Shown here in pieces: positions 6,233-12,627 of a stretch of 12,627 nt of DNA. The position numbers and the translations under genes were made by a program. Under the pieces are notes generated by a model. It saw only the letters and a list, made by a program, of their open reading frames with translations, did no database searches and was not told the DNA's origin. Every line of letters begins with the position of its first letter. The stretch's first letter is position 1. The stretch comes from Modestobacter sp. (lineage in GTDB: Bacteria; Actinomycetota; Actinomycetes; Mycobacteriales; Geodermatophilaceae): NCBI GenBank assembly GCA_025965635.1, contig JAOPWO010000396.1:1-12627 (forward strand), in the 5' to 3' direction.

Positions 6233-6286
6233 CCGATCCCACAGCGCCGGCGAGGATGAGGTGATCGTCGTCGCCGATGTCGGGGC

Positions 6287-7324
6287 TCAGCCTCCGCTGG
6301 GCCCTCGCGGGATCCCGTCCTTCTGCTGTGCCCGCACCTCCGACGGCTTGCCGAACCCGGCGCGCGTGCCGTCGGTGTGCTGGACGTCGTCCTCCCAGGG
6401 AAGCCGGTAGTTGCCGTTCACCAGGTCACGCATGTAGGTGTACGGACAATCCTGGGCACCACCCTCGACTGCCACGTACCCGCGGTGGCCGAGCTGGTAG
6501 ATGTTGTTCTCCACGCCCCAGTTCCGCCTGGCCTCGTCGGCCCGGGCCGGGACCACCTCGGCCGTGACGACACGGTCGGGACTAGAATCGCCCTGTACCA
6601 GCACGCTGCCGTCGACGTCGCAGATCATCGCCTCGCCTTGGGACCAGAGGCCCGTGCTGTCCGGTCCTGCCAGGCAGACGGAGGCCGTGTACGCCAGGTT
6701 CGTGAACGCGTTGACCTGGTTGGTGGTACGCCAGGTCTGCTGGATCGGGAACGTGTACCCAGCAGTCCGCAGGATGACGTTGGCACCCTTGTAGGCGGCT
6801 TCGCGGGCCATCTCCGGCAGCATCCCGTCGTGGCAGATGATCAGTGCCAGCTTCGATCCGGCCGGCCCGTCGCAGACGGGGATTCCGAGGTCACCGGGCT
6901 GCCAGGGTTCCAGTGGCACCCATGGGTGCATCTTGCGGTAGTACAACTGGTCTTCACCGCGGGCGTCGACGATCACGCCGCTGTTGAAGGGGGCGCCGTC
7001 GGGGTTGCGCTCCATGAGCGAGAAGCACCCCCACACCCCGGCTTCCGCGCAGGCCCCGCGAAGGGCCGCCATCTCCGGGCCGTCCAGGTCGCACAGCAGG
7101 CTGTCGTCGAGCCAACTCCGCGGGTTGAGTCCGTTGAGGCTGTACTCCGGGAAGACGATCAGGTCGAGGTCCGGAAGGCCCTCCTTGGCTCCCCGCACCT
7201 GCCTGGCGATCTTGTCGGCAGTCTGGGTGAGGTGCTGGGGCTCGGTGATGATCGGCACGTGGAACTGGACCATGCCCAGGACCAGGGCTCCGGGGGACGG
7301 GTTGAGCCCGCCGAGCCCGGTCAT
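6287..7324 (-). CDS. amiF: Formamidase (AmiF-type, nitrilase superfamily)
   Basis: Encodes 345 aa from an ATG at 7324, overlapping the amidase stop as ATGA. The frame runs 19 codons further upstream, but those lie inside the amidase gene and have no family resemblance. Family landmarks as I remember H. pylori AmiF are matched closely along the chain: FPEYS with Glu60, ERNPDG (105-110), YYRKMHPW with Lys131, GDLGIPVCDGP, ICHDGM with Cys164, EMAREAAYKG, WGVENNIYQLGHRGYV (269-284) and LPWEDD. The Glu-Lys-Cys triad is complete. Reaction known for the family: formamide plus water gives formate plus ammonia, in the cytoplasm. The close relative AmiE takes short aliphatic amides, but the GNYRLPWED end and overall pattern favour AmiF. 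The gene is translationally coupled to the amidase, so the two probably act in sequence. The C-terminal tail after about residue 325 is variable. Confidence 0.9.
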   Translation of the reverse strand: MTGLGGLNPSPGALVLGMVQFHVPIITEPQHLTQTADKIARQVRGAKEGLPDLDLIVFPEYSLNGLNPRSWLDDSLLCDLDGPEMAALRGACAEAGVWGCFSLMERNPDGAPFNSGVIVDARGEDQLYYRKMHPWVPLEPWQPGDLGIPVCDGPAGSKLALIICHDGMLPEMAREAAYKGANVILRTAGYTFPIQQTWRTTNQVNAFTNLAYTASVCLAGPDSTGLWSQGEAMICDVDGSVLVQGDSSPDRVVTAEVVPARADEARRNWGVENNIYQLGHRGYVAVEGGAQDCPYTYMRDLVNGNYRLPWEDDVQHTDGTRAGFGKPSEVRAQQKDGIPRGPSGG

Positions 7325-8766
7325 GCGCCAGCGACCATCGAAGGCCACCGATCGGCCCAGGGTGCGGCCTTCTCGAAGCACGCCGAGGCACGCAGCACAT
7401 CGGCGTCGGCCAGGTGCCGTCCGATGATCTGCAGGCCCACCGGCAGCCCGCTCGCAGTGAAGCCGGCCGGGACGCTGGCGGCCGGTTGCCCGGTCATGTT
7501 GATCGGGAAGGTGAAGCCCAGCCAGGCGGTCGGCGGGACCATCCGTCCCTCGACGATCTCAGGTCCCTGGAAGCCGACCGGGAACGGCGGCACGGTGAGC
7601 GTGGGAGTCAGCAGGAGGTCGTAGTCGCTCATAAATCGCCACATCCGGTTGACCACGCGCTTGCGCTCGATGGCACCGTCGGTGAGCTGCTGCGCCGTCC
7701 ACGGCTGGGCGAGCAGGCCCACCAGGTGCGGCGACATCTCCGAGCCGTACTGCTCGGCCATGGCACGCATGCCGGACAGGTCCGTGTCGTTGACGACCAG
7801 CGACCAGAACGCTTCGAAGGGATCCTCCCAGCCGGGATCTGCGTGCTCGAGCGTGCACCCGAGTTCTTTGGCGAAGACATCCGCGGCCCGGCCGGCGATC
7901 TCGCGCACCTCCGGGTCGACCGCGAGGTAGCCCCAGTCGGCGCTGTACGCCACTCGCAGACCACGGATGTCGCCCTGGGTCGCGGTCAGCCAGTCGACGT
8001 CCCCAGCCGGGATCGAGTGCCGATCCCGCGGGTCGGGACCGGCGAGGACCGACATCAGCAGAGCTGCGTCGTCCACCGTGCGGGTCATCGGGCCGATGTG
8101 CTCCAGGGTTTCCCAGCTGGAGATGCCGGGGTAGCGCTCGTCCCGACAACCGGGGTAGAGCGGAACTCGCCCCATCGACGCCTTGAACCCGAAGATCCCG
8201 CAGTGCGCGGCCGGGATACGGACCGAACCCCCGCCGTCACTGCCCAGGGCCAGCGGCGTCATGCCGGAGGCAACCGCGGCGCCGGACCCCGCGCTGGACC
8301 CGCCGGACGTCATGGCCGGGTCCCACGGATTCCGGGTCGTCTCGGCGATGGGGTTGTGGCCGACCCCGCTGTAACCGAACTCCGGCACGTTGGTCTTGCC
8401 CACGATCACCGCACCGGCGGCCTTGACCCGCTCGACGACGACGTCGTCCTCGTCCGGAACGAAATCCCGGTAGGCCGGCGAGCCGCACCGGGTCGGTATG
8501 CCGGCGGTGGCGATGAGGTCTTTCACGGCGATGGGGACGCCGGCCAGCGCACCAAGCCGCTCTCCACGGCTGACCGCGTCAGCCACCTGCTTCGCCTGGT
8601 CGCGCGCGAGGTCCGCAGTGAGCTCGCTGAAGGCATGGAGCTGATCATCCAGCCGGGCCACCCGCTCGAGAGCGGCCTCGGTGACCTCCACGGGCGAGAT
8701 CTCTTTGTCGCGGATCTGCCGGGCGATTTCCGTGGCGGGCAGTGCGCACAGTTCGTTGTTCGTCAA
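7321..8766 (-). CDS. Amidase-signature family hydrolase
   Basis: Encodes 481 aa from a TTG at 8766, chosen because GGAG lies 6 nt upstream and the protein then begins MTNNELCALPATEIARQI, a standard family opening. The Ser-cisSer-Lys triad is visible: Lys82 in VPIAVKDL, cis-Ser157 in SGGSSAGSG, and nucleophile Ser181 in GSDGGGSVRIPAA, with the usual 24-residue spacing between the serines. The C-terminal part carries PFPVGFQGPE and the FTFPINMTGQPAASVPAGF block common to the family. Members hydrolyse amides to acid plus ammonia in the cytoplasm, with wide substrate range (arylamides, short amides, carbamoyl compounds), so the substrate is open. GatA is unlikely, as no GatB or GatC is nearby. 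Position: 31 nt after the NCS1 permease gene and overlapping the formamidase gene, so part of one operon. Confidence 0.92.
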   Translation of the reverse strand: MTNNELCALPATEIARQIRDKEISPVEVTEAALERVARLDDQLHAFSELTADLARDQAKQVADAVSRGERLGALAGVPIAVKDLIATAGIPTRCGSPAYRDFVPDEDDVVVERVKAAGAVIVGKTNVPEFGYSGVGHNPIAETTRNPWDPAMTSGGSSAGSGAAVASGMTPLALGSDGGGSVRIPAAHCGIFGFKASMGRVPLYPGCRDERYPGISSWETLEHIGPMTRTVDDAALLMSVLAGPDPRDRHSIPAGDVDWLTATQGDIRGLRVAYSADWGYLAVDPEVREIAGRAADVFAKELGCTLEHADPGWEDPFEAFWSLVVNDTDLSGMRAMAEQYGSEMSPHLVGLLAQPWTAQQLTDGAIERKRVVNRMWRFMSDYDLLLTPTLTVPPFPVGFQGPEIVEGRMVPPTAWLGFTFPINMTGQPAASVPAGFTASGLPVGLQIIGRHLADADVLRASACFEKAAPWADRWPSMVAGA

Positions 8767-8797
8767 AGGAGTCTCCGGTGTGGTCGAAGTGGAAGGA

Positions 8798-10117
8798 TCA
8801 GACCGCTACTTCGGCGCTCGGCTGGCGATCGCTGTCGGGGCTGACTGTCTCGATCAGGAAATAGGCGACCGCGCCGAGAAGCATTCCAGCGAGAGCCTCG
8901 CTCAGGTGGGGCGCCCACACGTGAACGGCATAGGCGCCGGCGGAACCGATCACCCAGGCCAGGAACGGCTGGACGCGCCACGTGCTCAACGCCCGCGTCT
9001 GCGCCCGGCGCCAGAACAGTTGGTCGACGATGATCACGGCGCCGATCGGCGGCACGAAGATGCCCAGGATGTTCAGCCAGGCAGCGAAGTGGCTCCACAC
9101 ACCGGCGAGGGCCGCGGCGACCCCGATGACGCCCAGGACGATGGTCAGCACACGCATGCGGCTTCCGGTCAGCTGACTCCAGCCGACGGCCCCGTTGTAC
9201 AGACAGTGGGTGCAGACGGACCCGAGGTTCACGAACACGAACACCACCGCGATGGCGGTGAGGACCGAGCCGTGCGAGGTGAGGATGGACAGGAAGTCGC
9301 CACCGTTGACGGCCGGGTTGATGGCGGCTCCGGCGGCCACGATGATGCCGCCGACGACGAGGGCCACCGTGTTCGCCACGGGGAAGGCCGTGAAGGTCGC
9401 GATCACTGCCTCGCGGCCCGAGCGGGACCAGCGGGTGAAGTCCGCCGTCATCGTGCCGGAGTCGACGAAGGAGGCGATCACCACGGTCAACGCAGCGCCG
9501 ACGCTCAGCACCGTGGCGCCGGCGCCCCCGCCTCCGTAGGAGGTGATCCCGGAGATCCCGCCCTCTTGGGCGGCGAACCAGACCGCGATGCCACCGAGGA
9601 CGACGAAGAGCGGAACTGCCACCAGACCGATCACGGTCAACGCGCGGATGCCGATGAACGTGACAGCGATGTAAAGAACGCCGGCCAGGGCGATCATCGC
9701 GGTTTCGTTCCAACCCAGGGCCGCATTCAGCGTGGCCCCCGTCAGGCCGGTCTGGAAGGCGAACCACCCGATCACCACGGTAGCGAGGAAGCCCGCCGGG
9801 ATGAGTCGACCGCTACGGCCGAACGTCTCCGCGGCGATGAGCGCGAAGTTCTTACCGGTCTTGCCCGCGATGTAGCTGAGAGCGCCGACATAGGCCAGGA
9901 GGACGAGGTTGCCAGCCAGGATGGCCGCCATGCCACGCCAGAATCCGAGGCCGTAGACGATGGTGCCGCCGAAGATGGCGTTGGTGAGGATCATGGGGAA
10001 TCCGAACCAAACGGCAGATACCGAGCCGAGGGAGCGCCGGTGATCGGCTGGCACGGGTTCGTGCTCGAACTCCGATTCGAGGGCGTGCTCATGCGCCGTT
10101 GTTGACGAGGTTGTCAT
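8798..10117 (-). CDS. NCS1-family permease, CodB (cytosine permease)-like
   Basis: Encodes 439 aa from an ATG at 10117, with AAGGAG 5 nt upstream. It is a multi-span membrane protein with about twelve hydrophobic segments. Family landmarks that align with E. coli CodB as I recall it are GKTGKNFALIAAETFG (85-100), GWFAFQTG (117-124), the central GTMTADFTRW (221-230; CodB has GTLTADFVRF) and VPPIGAVIIVD (355-365; CodB has IPPVGGVIIAD). NCS1 carriers import nucleobases, hydantoins, allantoin or related N-heterocycles with H+ or Na+. The neighbours are three C-N hydrolases and not a cytosine deaminase, so another substrate is likely. It follows the nitrilase-type gene by 100 nt and precedes the amidase by 31 nt. 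The acidic N-terminus (residues 10-25) is cytoplasmic by analogy. Confidence 0.9.
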   Translation of the reverse strand: MTTSSTTAHEHALESEFEHEPVPADHRRSLGSVSAVWFGFPMILTNAIFGGTIVYGLGFWRGMAAILAGNLVLLAYVGALSYIAGKTGKNFALIAAETFGRSGRLIPAGFLATVVIGWFAFQTGLTGATLNAALGWNETAMIALAGVLYIAVTFIGIRALTVIGLVAVPLFVVLGGIAVWFAAQEGGISGITSYGGGGAGATVLSVGAALTVVIASFVDSGTMTADFTRWSRSGREAVIATFTAFPVANTVALVVGGIIVAAGAAINPAVNGGDFLSILTSHGSVLTAIAVVFVFVNLGSVCTHCLYNGAVGWSQLTGSRMRVLTIVLGVIGVAAALAGVWSHFAAWLNILGIFVPPIGAVIIVDQLFWRRAQTRALSTWRVQPFLAWVIGSAGAYAVHVWAPHLSEALAGMLLGAVAYFLIETVSPDSDRQPSAEVAV

Positions 10118-10217
10118 TGCTTCTCCTTCTTGAGGGTCAGATCAGGGCACGGAGGCCCTCAGGTGAGGTGACCGGGGCGTGTGATCGGACGGCGGGCGGT
10201 GCCCGGCGTCCCGGTGG

Positions 10218-11096
10218 TCAATTCGCGTTCGGGCTCGGGACGCTTCGGGCGACGGCCTGGTAGACGTCCTCTCGGCGGTCTCGGAGCGGCTGGTTGAAGG
10301 CGTTCCAGTTGCGGGCGGTCCGGGCCATGCCAAGGTCCAGATCGGCGTAGAGGATCTCTTCGTCCTCAGGTGACGCCGGCCCAGCGAGGGGCCACCCGGT
10401 GTAGCTGACGATGACGCTCTGACCGTTGAAGAGCTGTCCTCGTTCGGTGCCGACCCGGTCGGCGCAAGCGACGTAGACGGAGTTGCTGTGGGCGTTGGCC
10501 TGCGCCAGCACGGTGGCCATGGCCGGTGACCCCTCCGCCTGCCCGGGGATGGGAACCCAGTTGGTCGGGACGCAGATGATGTCGGCGCCCTGGAGTGCGC
10601 ACGCGCGGTACGCCTCGGGGAACCAGCCGTCATAGCAGATGAACGTGGCGATGCGGCCGATGGGCGTGTGGAAGACCGGAAAGCCGAGGTCGCCCGGCTC
10701 GAAGAAGAGGTTCTCCCGATTCCACAGGTGCACCTTGCGGAACGTCCCCAGATACCCCTCAGGCCCGAGGACGACGCTCGAGTTGAACAACCGGTTGCCG
10801 GCCCGCTCCGCGATCCCGGCGACGAGGTACACACCCCGGTCGCGGCAGAAGTCGCTCCACCTGGTCACCGTCGGCCCGTTCGGCACTTCCTCGGACGCGT
10901 TCCAGGCTTCGCTGCGCGTCTCGAAGACGTACCCGGAGCTGCACAACTCCGGTAGCACCAGCAGCGTGGCACCGGCGTCCGCCGCCTCGGTGCACACCTC
11001 CAGCGAACGCTCGACGTTGCGGGCCACGTCGCCGATCACTGGCTGCATCTGGATGCAGGCCACGCGGACCAGCTCTGCGGGCTGTTGATCGGGCAT
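10218..11096 (-). CDS. Nitrilase-superfamily C-N hydrolase
   Basis: Encodes 292 aa from an ATG at 11096, with GGAG 5 nt upstream. The open frame reaches 11318, but that extension runs through the regulator gene and its operator region and is not family-like. The Glu-Lys-Cys triad is visible: Glu50 in LPELCSSGY, Lys121 in FRKVHLW, Cys154 in FICYDGWFPE. Further landmarks are GDLGFPVF (135-142) and the PTNW block (177-180). Length is normal for the superfamily. Members include aliphatic nitrilases, amidases and N-carbamoyl amidases. The CYDGWFPE motif and GDLGFPV point to the carbamoylase/aliphatic-amidase-like side and not to true nitrilases, but this is a soft judgement. It is the first gene of the operon, divergent from the LacI-family regulator, and thus the most probable direct target. 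The start codon is 91 bp from that of the regulator. Confidence 0.88.
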   Translation of the reverse strand: MPDQQPAELVRVACIQMQPVIGDVARNVERSLEVCTEAADAGATLLVLPELCSSGYVFETRSEAWNASEEVPNGPTVTRWSDFCRDRGVYLVAGIAERAGNRLFNSSVVLGPEGYLGTFRKVHLWNRENLFFEPGDLGFPVFHTPIGRIATFICYDGWFPEAYRACALQGADIICVPTNWVPIPGQAEGSPAMATVLAQANAHSNSVYVACADRVGTERGQLFNGQSVIVSYTGWPLAGPASPEDEEILYADLDLGMARTARNWNAFNQPLRDRREDVYQAVARSVPSPNAN

Positions 11097-11123
11097 CAGG
11101 GCTCCGTACTCGACGCTGAGAAC

Positions 11124-11157
11124 GTTTGCGGGCAAACTACGGAAACGATTGCAAACG
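11124..11157. promoter_or_regulatory. Cluster of LacI-type operator half-sites
   Basis: The 91-bp divergent spacer holds an inverted repeat GTTTGCggGCAAAC (11124-11137), then GGAAACG (11141-11147) and GCAAACG (11151-11157). The direct half-sites recur about every 9-10 bp, close to one helical turn. Such A-rich GCAAAC/GAAACG half-sites are typical of LacI-family operators in Actinobacteria. The probable ligand is the LacI-type regulator encoded at 11188, acting on both divergent genes. Confidence 0.6.
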
Positions 11158-11174
11158 GTCAATGTCGGCGCGCG

Positions 11175-11180
11175 TAGATT
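11175..11180 (+). promoter_or_regulatory. Candidate -10 element for a leaderless regulator transcript
   Basis: TAGATT fits the actinobacterial TANNNT -10 pattern and ends 7 nt before the regulator GTG at 11188. There is no Shine-Dalgarno before that GTG. Transcription would start at or next to the start codon, as in leaderless mRNAs common in Actinobacteria. A good -35 at the right distance is not seen; TTGCAA at 11149 is 20 nt away. Confidence 0.4.
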
Positions 11181-11187
11181 TGGCGAC

Positions 11188-12303
11188 GTGGGGAGACGGC
11201 CTGCACCGAGCGAGGGTCCGGGCGACCACCAGGGCCGCCGTCCGACGCTGCCCGACATCGCCGAGGAAGCTGGGGTCAGCGTCTCCACGGCCTCCCGTGT
11301 CCTGACCCGGGCCCGCACGGGTGCGTCCCGCTCGGCGACGGCCGAGCAGGTGATCGCGATCGCCGAGCGGCGCGGTTACGAGCCGGACGTCTTCGCTGCC
11401 AGCTTGCGCACCCGCCGCACGCACATGCTCGGGGTGCTGGTTCCCCGGCTGACCGACGGCGTACTGAGCACCATCTACGAAGGCCTGGACTCCGCCGCCG
11501 AAGGGCTCGGTTACCAGACCGTCGTGGCGAACACGTTCGACCGCGGCGAGGAGCAGCGACGCCGCGCCGAGATGTTGCTCGCGCGGCGGGTCGACGGCCT
11601 CATTCTCGGCGATGCCCGGACCGACGACGACTACCTCGACGAGTTGGCCTCCCGCCGGGTGCCCTTCGTGCTGGTCAGCCGCAGCCACCCGCCGCACGAC
11701 TCCGTGACCTGCGACGACCTCGCCGGCGGGCGGCTGGTGGGCGACCACCTCGCCGACCTCGGGCACCGGCGCATCGGGATCATCGCTGGGGAGCCCCACG
11801 CCACCACGGGCCGGGACCGTACGCAGGGATGTCTGGAGGTGCTCCACCGCCGTGGAGTGGACGTCAGACCGACCTCGGTGGTGCATTCGGCGTTCGATGC
11901 CGACGGGGGCTACGCCGCCACACGTCGGCTCATGGAGAACAGCGAACCTCCGACGGCGATCTTCGCCGTCAACGACATGGCGGCCATCGGGGCGATCGGC
12001 GCGCTGCGCGACCTCGGCCATCGCGCCGGCGTCGACGTCGCCGTCGTCGGGTTCAACGACATCTCCATCGCAGCTCATCTGCCTGTCCCGCTGACGAGCG
12101 TCCGAAGCCCGATGACCACGATCGGCGCCCAAGCAGCGCGGCTCCTCGTCGATCGCCTCGGGCCGACCAAGCCGGCCTCGCAAGCGCGAGAGCCGGTGCA
12201 GCTCCGACTGGCCCCGCAGCTCTTCGTCCGTCAGTCATCCGACCCCTCGGTGCGGGCAGGTGGTGCGTCGACCAGCGCGGTTCGAACCCGAGACCGCACC
12301 TGA
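11188..12303 (+). CDS. LacI-family transcriptional regulator
   Basis: Encodes 371 aa from a GTG at 11188. A TTG at 11149 would also be in frame, but it lies within the operator-like repeats and adds no family-like sequence. An 18-residue lead is followed by the helix-turn-helix PTLPDIAEEAGVSVSTASRV (19-38), then the hinge region with SLRTRRT (72-78). The rest is the periplasmic-binding-protein-like effector domain: LGVLVPRLTDGV (81-92), VDGLIL, and near the end FAVNDMAAIGAIGALRDLG and VAVVGFNDISIAAHLP, a classical block of the family. The last 20 residues are a variable tail. These regulators usually repress a neighbouring uptake/catabolic operon and release DNA on binding a small ligand. Here the divergent nitrilase-led operon is the obvious target. 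Most LacI regulators sense sugars; one that controls amide/heterocycle genes would be less usual. Confidence 0.93.
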   Translation: MGRRPAPSEGPGDHQGRRPTLPDIAEEAGVSVSTASRVLTRARTGASRSATAEQVIAIAERRGYEPDVFAASLRTRRTHMLGVLVPRLTDGVLSTIYEGLDSAAEGLGYQTVVANTFDRGEEQRRRAEMLLARRVDGLILGDARTDDDYLDELASRRVPFVLVSRSHPPHDSVTCDDLAGGRLVGDHLADLGHRRIGIIAGEPHATTGRDRTQGCLEVLHRRGVDVRPTSVVHSAFDADGGYAATRRLMENSEPPTAIFAVNDMAAIGAIGALRDLGHRAGVDVAVVGFNDISIAAHLPVPLTSVRSPMTTIGAQAARLLVDRLGPTKPASQAREPVQLRLAPQLFVRQSSDPSVRAGGASTSAVRTRDRT

Positions 12304-12320
12304 CGAGGCAGCCGGCCCTG

Positions 12321-12342
12321 CTGCCGGCGAGCCAGCCGGCAG
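12321..12342 (+). terminator. Hairpin behind the regulator gene, possible terminator
   Basis: CTGCCGGC, six bases, GCCGGCAG: a perfect 8-bp stem starting 17 nt after the regulator stop codon. There is no T-tract after it. Position favours a transcript-end role, but the palindromic GCCGGC occurs three times here (12311-12340), so alternative folds exist. Confidence 0.4.
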
Positions 12343-12352
12343 GCGAACGCGT

Positions 12353-12533
12353 CTGCTGACCACTGAAGAGGTCGCCGCACGCTTCCGCACCGGCCCGGCC
12401 CGGCCGGTACTGGCGCCACATCGGTCTCGGGCCGACGGGGGTCAAGGTCGGTCGTCGCGTGCTCTACGCCGAGGCGGAGTGTGACCGGTGGTGGGAGACC
12501 AAGGTAGCGGCGTCGCTCATCGGCACCCACTGA
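12353..12533 (+). pseudogene. Excisionase-like / MerR-type helix-turn-helix DNA-binding protein, frameshifted
   Basis: One frame reads LLTTEEVAARFRTGPA (from 12353), the standard opening of short excisionase-family helix-turn-helix proteins. The continuation YWRHIGLGPTGVKVGRRVLY, followed by AEAECDRWWETK, is found in another frame from 12408 to the TGA at 12533. The break lies in the GGCCC-rich run at about 12391-12407. Compared with the usual RTSPATVRYWR, two bases seem to be missing. No good start codon precedes the first frame; a GTG at 12260 is in frame, but codons from there to 12352 are not coding-like. Known role of the family: site-specific excision of integrated elements, or small regulators of phage and plasmid genes. 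No integrase is in the window. A sequencing error in the GC run is possible. Confidence 0.65.
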
Positions 12534-12627
12534 GGGAGCCGCCAGCGGACCATCACTACTGCCTGCGGCTGGCACTGTCAGTTGGGTGCGATCGCTACAC
12601 CCGGCTGCCCTTCGGATCGGTGACCCC

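Larger units (their letters stand above)
5915..6286. other. Spacer between formamidase and BenE genes with IS debris
   Basis: This 372-nt stretch contains no intact gene. A 90-codon frame on the minus strand (5948-6220, GTG start) looks non-coding, because it runs through the OrfA relic in the wrong frame. The identifiable content is the OrfA-like opening at 6031-6081, a long imperfect inverted repeat at 6178-6232, and the Shine-Dalgarno of the BenE gene. Confidence 0.55.

Noticed and set aside
7414..8844. Long plus-strand frame antisense to the amidase (and similar ones opposite the NCS1 permease and formamidase genes).
   Set aside because: Typical mirror frames of GC-rich genes: charged, low-complexity products, no family motifs, while the minus strand encodes complete catalytic triads or carriers.
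10118..10217. Possible terminator or small RNA between the nitrilase-type and NCS1 genes.
   Set aside because: Only a 5-bp stem (AGGGC/GCCCT) is visible. The gap is better explained as an operon spacer with a strong Shine-Dalgarno at its end.
11137..12183. Long minus-strand frame opposite the regulator gene.
   Set aside because: The plus strand encodes a complete LacI-family protein; the mirror product has no recognisable domain.
1..12627. CRISPR arrays, rRNA genes, riboswitches, toxin-antitoxin or phage-defence genes.
   Set aside because: None seen on either strand; the repeats present are single inverted or two-copy direct repeats.

Overview
The window is very GC-rich, with third-position G/C and many GTG and TTG starts, as in high-GC Actinobacteria. 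Gene content (an actinobacterial-style polysaccharide tyrosine kinase, CodB-like and BenE-like permeases, AmiF-type formamidase, a LacI-family regulator) fits a soil actinobacterium, possibly Geodermatophilaceae or a relative. The family-level guess is inference; no rRNA or other marker is present.

Left part (1-4090, all minus strand) is an exopolysaccharide cassette. In transcription order it holds a low-molecular-weight protein tyrosine phosphatase (3482-4090), a membrane-anchored SGNH-hydrolase-like protein whose nucleophilic serine is replaced by glycine (2633-3409), a frameshifted IS3-type OrfA relic (2216-2579), a Wzz/BY-kinase fusion (411-1937), and the N-terminal membrane part of a CapD/WbpM-like nucleotide-sugar enzyme that runs off the left edge (1-358). 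Kinase and phosphatase form a Wzc/Wzb-like pair. Between the kinase start and the relic (1938-2215) I see only a 16-bp palindrome and no gene.

Middle and right part (4452-11096, all minus strand) is a nitrogen-scavenging cluster. In transcription order: a nitrilase-superfamily hydrolase, a CodB-like NCS1 permease, an amidase-signature hydrolase, a formamidase (AmiF-like, start overlapping the amidase stop by ATGA), a relic of a second IS3-type OrfA beside a large inverted repeat, a BenE-family permease, and a 63-codon CxxC ORF whose TTG start overlaps the permease stop. Three C-N hydrolases with two permeases suggest uptake of an N-rich or amide/nitrile compound and stepwise release of ammonia; the substrate cannot be read from the sequence. 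A divergent LacI-family regulator (11188-12303, plus) shares a 91-bp intergenic region with the nitrilase gene. That region holds repeated GCAAAC/GAAACG half-sites typical of LacI-family operators.

Right end (12304-12627) contains a hairpin behind the regulator and a frameshifted excisionase-like helix-turn-helix gene, possibly the trace of an integrated element. The last 94 bases (12534-12627) show nothing I can name. I see no rRNA, no complete tRNA and no CRISPR array. The window is mostly recognisable families. The most unusual items are the serine-less SGNH protein, the unexplained long inverted repeats at 6178-6232 and 4500-4527, the coupled CxxC micro-ORF, and the uncharacterised hydrolase/permease cluster.
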